DNA of 7,517 bases from contig LJUI01000125.1 of assembly GCA_001303705.1 (NCBI GenBank), forward strand, positions 1 to 7,517, written 5' to 3'. The notes below the pieces were generated by a model that did no database searches, had not been told where the DNA came from, and worked only from the letters and a program-made list of their open reading frames with translations. Position 1 is the first letter of the stretch; each line of letters starts with the position of its first letter. Positions 1 through 5,219 of this stretch are shown here, piece after piece. The translations under genes were made by a program, and so were the position numbers. Origin of the DNA: a candidate division TA06 bacterium SM23_40 (GTDB lineage: Bacteria > LJUI01 > SM1-40).

Positions 1-505
1 GGCAGCAGACCGTGGAGCAGAAGGGAGCGCCGGCATAGATATCACGGGAGCCGACGCACTGGATGAAGCCAATCCGCCGGGGGATCTGACCATCGAACGG
101 TCTCATCGGGAGGCCGCCGAACGGGCCGGAGAAACTGAGGATGCGCTCGAACTCCATGCTCGATACGACGTCGAGACTCAAGGAGTACCCCAGGCCCCGC
201 GCGCGGCTGGCATCGAACTCGCTCCCCCCCGGCGCGAGTATCACTGCACCTATATCAAGAGTTACCGTCTCCGGGATCTCATCATAGACGATTGCCCTGC
301 GATCGCACTCGGCGAGACAGAGCCCACACCCGATACACCGGCGGCAGGCGAGACAGCGGCGGGCCTCGGCTACGGCTACCTCCTGGACGAACCCGAGATC
401 GACCTCGGCGAACGGATCCTCTCGTTCCGTAGCCGGAGACTGCTGAGTTGTATGACGAGGAGATGGAATATCCTCGAAGTCAGGAACGAACTTCTTCTTC
501 TTCAT
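1..505 (-). CDS. HdrA-like protein, C-terminal half (FAD domain remainder), 3'-truncated by window edge
   Basis: The reading frame runs from ATG at 505-503 off the left edge, giving 168 visible residues. Residues 2-30 are a lysine/proline-rich linker. Residues 33-50 (FAEVDLGFVQEVAVAEAR) match the segment that normally follows a GltD/NfnB-type module and leads into an iron-sulfur site. Cysteines lie at 51, 54, 57, 60, 63 and 67 (CLACRRCIGCGLCLAEC), enough for one [4Fe-4S] cluster plus extras. Residues 83-94 (LDIGAVILAPGG) match the second strand of the HdrA FAD domain, and residues 150-168 (CVGSRDIYAGAPFCSTVCC) match the HdrA cluster motif. It has no GxGxxG nucleotide-binding start of its own; that part is encoded in the preceding gene. 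It begins 10 nt after that gene's TAG, in a frame shifted by one base. No well-spaced ribosome binding site is seen: GGGAGG lies 14 nt upstream and GAGGG only 2 nt upstream. It could be a true separate subunit, translationally coupled, or the tail of one gene broken by a frameshift. Confidence 0.85.
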   Translation of the reverse strand, partial: MKKKKFVPDFEDIPSPRHTTQQSPATEREDPFAEVDLGFVQEVAVAEARRCLACRRCIGCGLCLAECDRRAIVYDEIPETVTLDIGAVILAPGGSEFDASRARGLGYSLSLDVVSSMEFERILSFSGPFGGLPMRPFDGQIPRRIGFIQCVGSRDIYAGAPFCSTVCC

Positions 506-515
506 CGCCCTCGGC

Positions 516-2216
516 CTAACCTCCCGCCAGATACCTGGCCATCGCTGCCGCTGCCCGGTGGCCCGCGGCTATCGCCTCGATCACGGTCGCAGGCCCGGTC
601 ACTGCATCTCCACCGGAGAAGATACGCCGTCGATTTGTTTCACCTGTCTCCTCATCGACGATGAATGAACTCCACCGTGAGATATCGAGCCCGTGCTCCT
701 GGGGAAGGAAATCGAGATCCGGCTGCTGGCTGATCGCCGGGATGATCAGGTCACACGCGATCTCGAACTCCGAACCCTCAATGGGAATCGGCCGCCGCCG
801 GCCGCTCGCATCGGGCTTGCCCAGTTCCATTCTCGTTGCGATCATCCCGACCACTCTTCCCTGCTCCCCCAGAATCCTGACTGGCGCTGCCAGATAGTGG
901 ATGTCGATCCCTTCGTGCTCAGCCTCCTCGATCTCCCAGGGATTGGCGGGCATCTCGCGCCGCGATCTCCGATAGAGAATCGTCACCTTCTCGCACCCGA
1001 GCCTGAGAGCGGTGCGGGCGGAATCGATCGCTGAGTTCCCCCCTCCTACGACAATCACCCGATCGGCCGGCCTTGTGCGGTCACCCAGATTGACGCCGCG
1101 CAGAAACTCGACGCAGTCGAGGAGACCCTCATACTCTTCCTCGCCGGGGATCCCCAGCTTGAGCCCTCTGTGCGCACCTACCCCGAGGAAGACCGCACGG
1201 TAGCCATCGGCGAGGAGGTCGTCTATGGAGGGATCGGTCCCCACCTCGGTATTGAGCTTGATCTCCACACCGAGCGCCCGGATATAGTCGACTTCTGTCT
1301 CGATGATATCCCGCGGCAACCGGTACTCCGGGATGCCGAGGTACAGCATCCCGCCGGGCACCGGTGCTTTCTCGAAGACAGTCGACCCGTATCCCATCAG
1401 CGCCAGATCGTGTGCGACAGTGAGGCCTGCCGGCCCTGCCCCCACGATCGCCGCACGGGCCGAGTTCCGCCTAGCTGGCGGCTTCGGTGGTAACAGCTTC
1501 CCCTGACGTCGCAGCCCGAGTTCATAGTCCGCGGCGAACCGCTTTATCGCATCAATGGCAATCGGCTCATCCTCAGCGCCTCGATTGCAGGCCGCCTCAC
1601 AGGGATGATGGCACACACGTCCGCATACGGCAGGAAAGGGGTTCCGTTCCCGTACCGTCCGGAGCGCCTCTTCAAACCGGCCGCTCGCCACAAGGCCCAC
1701 ATATCTCCTGATATCGATATGGACCGGACAGGTCTGCTGGCAGATGGGGGTCTCCGTCTCGATGTTGAAATTTCCACATGGAGACCGTGGATTCTCGACG
1801 TCGATGGCGGTCCGGAGCCCGATTCCCTCGTTCTGCTCGTGGTAGATCTTGATGGGGCAGACCTGCACACACACGCCGCATCGATCGCACTCCTCTGTCA
1901 CGCGCAACGGATACTTGAGGATGTGGGCAGTGAATGCCCCCTTCTCTCCCTCCAGCTTGGTGAGTTCGGCGTTCGGGACGAAGGTGATGTTACGATGCCG
2001 GCGCACGCGGTCGATGAGCGGGGCGACCTCGCACGAGGCGGCCATATCCCCGGGATCTGCCCCAATCCTGTCAAGGCGTCCGGCAAGCCCTCCCATCGAC
2101 GGAAGCCGCTCGACGAGATAGACGCTCACTCCCATATCCGCCAGTTCGAGCGCGGAACGGAGCCCCGACACTCCGGCGCCCACGACGAGAACCGATGGAC
2201 TCTTCTCACCCGGCAC
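516..2216 (-). CDS. HdrA N-terminal half fused to GltD/NfnB-like NAD(P)H-FAD oxidoreductase module
   Basis: The protein is 566 aa if it starts at GTG 2216-2214. The start is supported by GGAGG 8 nt upstream and because homology begins at residue 8. Residues 8-60 form a Rossmann FAD-binding start (VVGAGVSG at 11-18, then the E...GG fingerprint). The HdrA NDCxxC motif is degraded: only Cys62 (AASCEVAP) remains, aligned with the last Cys/Sec of that motif. Cys110, 113, 116 and 120 (CDRCGVCVQVCP) make a [4Fe-4S] site. From about residue 155 a GltD/NfnB-type module follows: iron-sulfur cysteines at 159, 163, 198, 202, 206 and 210 (CGRVCHHPCEAAC), FAD motif VGAGPAG at 258-264, nucleotide-binding VGGGNSAID at 390-398, YRRSRREMPA at 415-424, and the FAD-closing GGDAVTGP at 535-542. 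Family knowledge: such modules pass electrons between NAD(P)H and flavin/FeS centres. The HdrA fold is not completed here; its remainder is in the next gene. The start overlaps the end of mvhD by 11 nt, implying coupled translation. Stop is TAG. Cofactor (NADH or NADPH) is not determinable by eye. Confidence 0.88.
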   Translation of the reverse strand: MPGEKSPSVLVVGAGVSGLRSALELADMGVSVYLVERLPSMGGLAGRLDRIGADPGDMAASCEVAPLIDRVRRHRNITFVPNAELTKLEGEKGAFTAHILKYPLRVTEECDRCGVCVQVCPIKIYHEQNEGIGLRTAIDVENPRSPCGNFNIETETPICQQTCPVHIDIRRYVGLVASGRFEEALRTVRERNPFPAVCGRVCHHPCEAACNRGAEDEPIAIDAIKRFAADYELGLRRQGKLLPPKPPARRNSARAAIVGAGPAGLTVAHDLALMGYGSTVFEKAPVPGGMLYLGIPEYRLPRDIIETEVDYIRALGVEIKLNTEVGTDPSIDDLLADGYRAVFLGVGAHRGLKLGIPGEEEYEGLLDCVEFLRGVNLGDRTRPADRVIVVGGGNSAIDSARTALRLGCEKVTILYRRSRREMPANPWEIEEAEHEGIDIHYLAAPVRILGEQGRVVGMIATRMELGKPDASGRRRPIPIEGSEFEIACDLIIPAISQQPDLDFLPQEHGLDISRWSSFIVDEETGETNRRRIFSGGDAVTGPATVIEAIAAGHRAAAAMARYLAGG

Positions 2217-3000
2217 GACACTCGCCTCCTGCCCGCTCCGCAACAGCTTGCCAGAGCGGCGTAGTCTCTTTGATGTCACCGATATCGGCCAGACCGAGTC
2301 TTCGCAACTCAGCAAGATGGCGCAGCACGATGGCCGGCCGCCGTCCCAACATCTTCGCCAGATCGGTCGCCGAAACACCCCCTACCCTGCCGTCTTGCAG
2401 GATATGCATTATGAGGTGTTTCGCGTATTCGTCACCTGCGACCTCCTCGAACAGCCGCCCCAGCTCATGTTCAGTGAACATCTCGCCGTACAGATTGCCC
2501 TCGGCGTTGAACGCCGTTGCCTTCCCCGCGATCCAGCGGAGCTTTTTCCCCTCAACCGCCGTCTTGGCTGCTCTGAGCCTGAGGGCGAGCGGAAGGGAGT
2601 CTCCTCCTCCTCCGTCCAGTGGCCCTAGCTCATCTATAGTCGCGACGAACTCCGAGACATATGAGACGAACTTGGCCCCCTCAGCTGAAGACATCATCCT
2701 GAGTACGAGCCTCGCTGGATCGATCCCCGACCGTGCGAGCACCCGGCGGGTCAGATCCATCTTGACCTTCGCCTCCAGATTGCCTGTCGAGTAGTGACAT
2801 TCCCCCTCCAGGCAGGTGCCCACGAAGACACCGTCTGCCCCGCCGGCGAATGCCTCGATGACGAATGAGGGGTCGACCCGGCCCCCGCACATGACCCGGA
2901 TGACCCGCACGTCTGTTGGATACTGGAGTCTCGCAACCCCGGCGAGATCTGCTGCTCCGTATGCTCACCAGTTACAGCAGAACGCGATGATCTTGCTCAT
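2206..3000 (-). CDS. mvhD: MvhD-family [2Fe-2S] electron-transfer subunit, selenoprotein (Sec12), with C-terminal winged-helix-like region
   Basis: Read through the UGA at codon 12, the gene is 264 codons from ATG 3000-2998 (AGAGGA ribosome binding site 7 nt upstream) to TGA 2208-2206. The first residues, MSKIIAFCCNW-U-AYGAADLAG, match the MvhD/FrhD/VhuD start, where the family has CCNWC followed by a small-residue run; Sec replaces the third cysteine. Cys38 (VMCGGRVDP), Cys63 and Cys68 (GTCLEGECHY) are the other cluster ligands. Family role: MvhD carries a [2Fe-2S] cluster and joins HdrA to an electron donor such as a hydrogenase, formate dehydrogenase or another HdrA. The protein is about twice the usual 130-150 aa. 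Residues about 195-252 (helical LIMHILQDG, then ATDLAKMLGRRPAIVLRHLAEL in two helices, then a GLA...PLW hairpin) look like a winged helix. It heads the second gene group and overlaps the next gene. Conventional calling would start at GTG 2910 and lose the first 30 residues, including three cluster ligands. Confidence 0.9.
2225..2229 (-). promoter_or_regulatory. Ribosome binding site for the HdrA-GltD gene
   Basis: GGAGG sits 8 nt before GTG 2216-2214, inside the last codons of mvhD. It decides the GTG start over the longer open frame (up to 2378), whose extra 54 residues overlap mvhD out of frame and show no family similarity. Confidence 0.7.
2920..2967 (-). promoter_or_regulatory. Bacterial-type SECIS hairpin of mvhD
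   Basis: Immediately 3' of the UGA the transcript can fold into a stem. ATACGGAG pairs with CTCC-A-GTAT (8 bp with one bulged A), there is a 7-nt bulge CAGCAGA on the 5' side, then TCTCGC pairs with GCGAGA (6 bp), closed by the 7-nt loop CGGGGTT. The loop starts 24 nt after the UGA and its second base is G. Both agree with the bacterial SECIS rules as I recall them (16-37 nt spacing, G among the first two loop bases). The element lies wholly within the coding sequence. Folding was judged by eye, not computed. Confidence 0.75.
2965..2967 (-). other. UGA selenocysteine codon, mvhD codon 12
   Basis: In-frame TGA inside the diagnostic MvhD motif CCNW-x-AYG, where the family has cysteine (and, as known for VhuD of Methanococcus, selenocysteine). 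Homology continues without a break on both sides, which argues against a pseudogene. Confidence 0.88.
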
Positions 3001-3007
3001 GAATCAG

Positions 3008-3013
3008 TCCTCT
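3008..3013 (-). promoter_or_regulatory. Ribosome binding site for mvhD
   Basis: AGAGGA lies 7 nt upstream of ATG 3000-2998. It supports that start, and therefore translation through the UGA at codon 12. The same hexamer precedes the Sec-containing hdrA. Confidence 0.7.
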
Positions 3014-3112
3014 GAAAATCCACCGATGGCGATCGTCCCTTTCCCTTCCCCTCTACCCGTTCACATCCATGTATCTAGTTTCTATCAGTTGCTCACCCTC
3101 TTACTCACATCT

Positions 3113-3217
3113 CTCCGGTGAAGGTCTGTTCACGACTGACTCACCCTCAACTCTGGGGTGAAGCTCGAACCCGGCACTACGCCGCTCGATAACCTTCAAA
3201 ACCCAGGTACGTCCCCG
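3113..3217. repeat. 105-bp direct repeat, copy 1
   Basis: It aligns without gaps to 3246-3350, with about 12 mismatches by eye (roughly 89% identity). The two ends are almost perfectly conserved (CTCCGGTGAAGGTCTGTTCA at the left; CGCTCGATAACCTTC to ACGTCCCCG at the right), while the middle varies. The left end carries the inverted repeat GTGAA...TTCAC. A second inverted repeat in copy 1 (TCACCC...GGGTGA) is not kept in copy 2. Confidence 0.9.
3191..3217. repeat. 27-nt element, copy 1
   Basis: It begins AACCTTC and ends ACGTCCCCG with an AACC in the middle. The same length and anchors recur at 3324-3350, 3374-3400 and 3418-3444. A partial copy (GAACCTACCAACGTCCC) lies at 3230-3246. Confidence 0.85.
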
Positions 3218-3245
3218 TAATCCGATACAGAACCTACCAACGTCC

Positions 3246-3350
3246 CTCCGGTGAAGGTCTGTTCACGATTGACTCACCCTCATCTCTATCGTAAACCTCG
3301 AATCCGGGACTATCTCGCTCGATAACCTTCAAAACCCAGGTACGTCCCCG
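3246..3350. repeat. 105-bp direct repeat, copy 2
   Basis: Gap-free partner of 3113-3217, offset by 133 bp. The differences cluster in the central 50 bp, so the two ends appear to be the constrained parts. Its right end is also a copy of the 27-nt element. Confidence 0.9.
3324..3350. repeat. 27-nt element, copy 2
   Basis: Identical to the copy at 3191-3217. It forms the right end of the second 105-bp repeat. Confidence 0.85.
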
Positions 3351-3373
3351 CTCGACGGCCAGGATCATCCCGG

Positions 3374-3400
3374 AACCTTCTGAACCTACTAACGTCCCCG
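3374..3400. repeat. 27-nt element, copy 3
   Basis: AACCTTCTGAACCTACTA followed by ACGTCCCCG. It keeps the outer anchors but differs from copies 1 and 2 in the centre. It lies in a 36-bp unit, 3365-3400, that recurs at 3408-3444. Confidence 0.85.
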
Positions 3401-3401
3401 A

Positions 3402-3417
3402 CCGGGGTCATCCCCGG
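3402..3417 (-). other. GC hairpin just downstream of the long HdrA gene
   Basis: CCGGGG and CCCCGG form a perfect 6-bp inverted repeat around a 4-nt loop, 28 nt after the stop codon in the direction of transcription. It is not followed by a T-run, so it is a weak terminator candidate at best; it may instead be part of the repeat units around it. Confidence 0.4.
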
Positions 3418-3444
3418 AACCTTCTGAACCTACCAACGTCCCCG
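3418..3444. repeat. 27-nt element, copy 4
   Basis: Differs from copy 3 by a single base and ends one base short of the stop codon of the long HdrA gene (3448-3446), so the array begins right at the gene end. Confidence 0.85.
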
Positions 3445-3445
3445 G

Positions 3446-5125
3446 TTATTGTTGGAAGGCGGCGCGGATCTGGGCGACGAACTGCTCGTCTGTGAAGTGG
3501 CTCATCCGGATCGCCCTGCGATAGCAGCTCGCTCCGCACACTCCGCACCCTTTGCATGCTGCTTCGTGCATCTTCGCCTTCGGCCCACGGGGGGTTTCAA
3601 CGATTTCGATGGCGCCGTACGGGCAGAGATCCCGACATAAGCCACACCCTCGACAGAGTTCCTCATCGGCCAGGATGGAGATGAGCGGCTCTACGCATAC
3701 CGAACCGCGCATCAGGGGCACCGCCGCCCTGGCCGCAACACCGCGGGCCTGCGAGATGCTCTCCTCGATGCTCGCCGGCCACCGCGCGGTGCCGCAGACG
3801 AAGATCCCATCCGTTGCGAAGTCAAGGGGCCTCAGTTTCAGATGGGCCTCGAGAAAGAAGTGGTGCTCGTCCAGGGCGACTTTGAGCATCCTGCTCATCT
3901 CCTGTGCCCCCTCCGGCGCCACCAATGGGGATGAGAGGACGACGATATCAGGCGTGAGTTCGAGTGTCCGGGCCAGCACGGGGCCCCAGACGACAACGCG
4001 GCCGTCTTCCACGGCCGGGGGCGCATCGGGCGCATAGTTGACGAATCGAACACCGACCTCCTTCGCCTCCTGAAGCAACTGCTCGTACCTGACCCCGATC
4101 GTCATGAGATCGCGGTACAGCACCCACACTCTCGTGTTCGGATTGCGACGCCGCAGAAGAACGGCGTTCTTGAGCGCTGCGGCACAACAGATACGAGAAC
4201 AGTACACACGATCCGGCATCCTCGACCCGGCGCAGAGAATCATGACGACTTCAACCGCGTCCGGTCCTCCCGCTGCCAGCACTCGTTCGAACTCGAGCTG
4301 CGTGACGACACGCTCCCCGTCATACCCCATGATTCCCTCAGGGACGAGTTCATCTGCGCCGGTGGCGACGACTATGACGCCGACCCTGATAGGAGTGATC
4401 TCTCCGCCCCGCTGCCTCACCTGTACGTCGTACTTCCCGATATATCCTGCCACACCTGCCACCTCGCTGCCCACCAGAACGTTCACCCTGGGGTGCTCGC
4501 GAACCGCATTCGCCGCCTCCATCAGTATCTCCGATGCGGGCAGATCGGCGGGATAGATTGAATGGATGTGACGGAGCAACCCTCCCAGTTCCTCCTCGCG
4601 CTCCACGAGGTAGACCTCGCACCCCAGCTCGGCAAGATGGTAGGCTACCGTCATCCCCGCAATACCGCCCCCGATGACGAGAGCCCTCGGCTCGACTCCG
4701 ACGACGATCTCGTCTTTGGGCTCCAGAAAGGCAGCACGAGCTACCCCCATCCGCACCAGATCCTTCGCCTTCCCGGTAGCCGGCTCTGGCTCGCTTTTGT
4801 GCACCCAGGAGCAGTGCTCTCTTATGTTCACGAACTCGAACAGGAACTTGTTGAGTCCCGCATCCTGACAGGCGGCGCGGAAGATGGGCTCGTGAGTCCG
4901 GGGCGTACACGCCGCGACCACAACCCGATTCAGATCGTGCTCCTGAATGCCGCGGCGGATCTCGGCAACGCCGGCCTCCGAGCAGGTGAAGAGATTTTCC
5001 TGCACGAGAACAACGCCGGGAAGTCCCCGAGCATACTCGGCCACCTCAGCTGTGTCGAGAAAGCCGGCGATGTTCGTGCCGCATTTGCAGACGAAGACGC
5101 CTATCCGCAGTTCATCTTCCGCCAC
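3446..5125 (-). CDS. hdrA: Long HdrA-like protein with N-terminal HdrA domain and C-terminal 2x[4Fe-4S] ferredoxin
   Basis: 559 aa from GTG 5125-5123 (GGAG 7 nt upstream) to TAA. Residues 7-108 are the HdrA N-terminal domain (IGVFVCKCGTNIAG, FTCSEAG, AACTPRTHEPIF, REHCSW). Residues 147-185 form the FAD Rossmann start (VIGGGIAG at 150-157). Residues 298-314 (CAGSRMPDRVYCSRICC) are the HdrA cluster motif. Residues 491-501 and 524-534 are two CxxCxxCxxxC [4Fe-4S] sites, followed by the usual HdrA tail HFTDEQFVAQI. Compared with canonical HdrA (about 650 aa) it lacks the central ferredoxin insert, and the NDCxxC motif has become ADLPASE (194-199), with Glu199 at the Sec/Cys position. It therefore probably cannot supply that ligand and is likely to work with the short HdrA encoded 94 nt upstream. 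The layout recalls the HdrA part of QmoB without its MvhD domain. Cytoplasmic; no membrane segment or signal peptide is seen. Confidence 0.9.
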   Translation of the reverse strand: MAEDELRIGVFVCKCGTNIAGFLDTAEVAEYARGLPGVVLVQENLFTCSEAGVAEIRRGIQEHDLNRVVVAACTPRTHEPIFRAACQDAGLNKFLFEFVNIREHCSWVHKSEPEPATGKAKDLVRMGVARAAFLEPKDEIVVGVEPRALVIGGGIAGMTVAYHLAELGCEVYLVEREEELGGLLRHIHSIYPADLPASEILMEAANAVREHPRVNVLVGSEVAGVAGYIGKYDVQVRQRGGEITPIRVGVIVVATGADELVPEGIMGYDGERVVTQLEFERVLAAGGPDAVEVVMILCAGSRMPDRVYCSRICCAAALKNAVLLRRRNPNTRVWVLYRDLMTIGVRYEQLLQEAKEVGVRFVNYAPDAPPAVEDGRVVVWGPVLARTLELTPDIVVLSSPLVAPEGAQEMSRMLKVALDEHHFFLEAHLKLRPLDFATDGIFVCGTARWPASIEESISQARGVAARAAVPLMRGSVCVEPLISILADEELCRGCGLCRDLCPYGAIEIVETPRGPKAKMHEAACKGCGVCGASCYRRAIRMSHFTDEQFVAQIRAAFQQ

Positions 5126-5132
5126 GCTTCTA

Positions 5133-5136
5133 CTCC
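5133..5136 (-). promoter_or_regulatory. Ribosome binding site for the long HdrA gene
   Basis: GGAG is 7 nt before GTG 5125-5123 and supports that start; the N-terminal HdrA motif begins six residues later. The 94-nt gap before it (5126-5219) has no other feature I can support. Confidence 0.6.
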
Positions 5137-5219
5137 GTTAGTAACGGCCAACTCCAAGATCCGGCAACGCCGATCTCTGCACACGTGTCGCGATCGACTC
5201 GAACTGCCCCGCTCCCACT

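Larger units (their letters stand above)
3001..3445. other. Gene-free spacer of 445 bp filled with repeats
   Basis: No convincing coding sequence is seen on either strand between the long HdrA gene and mvhD. The spacer holds two direct repeats of 105 bp, four copies of a 27-nt element and a small GC hairpin. It should contain the 3' end of the first gene group and the promoter of the second, but I cannot point to clear -35/-10 boxes or to an archaeal TATA/BRE pair. No hairpin with a T-run typical of an intrinsic terminator was found. Confidence 0.7.

Noticed and set aside
2206-2208. The TGA ending mvhD as a third selenocysteine codon
   Set aside because: Reading on gives a low-complexity arginine/serine-rich sequence without family similarity, and the next gene already starts across it. 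It is an ordinary stop.
1605-2264. Plus-strand open frame of about 219 codons
   Set aside because: It is antisense to the HdrA-GltD gene, whose cysteine clusters and nucleotide-binding motifs are on the minus strand.
3402-3417. Intrinsic terminator of the first gene group
   Set aside because: The 6-bp GC hairpin lacks a downstream T-run and lies inside a repeat unit, so I list it only as a hairpin.
3113-3444. CRISPR array
   Set aside because: Repeat units differ in length (27, 36-37, 105 bp), spacing is irregular, the larger repeats contain the smaller, and no spacer-like unique sequences of equal length lie between them.
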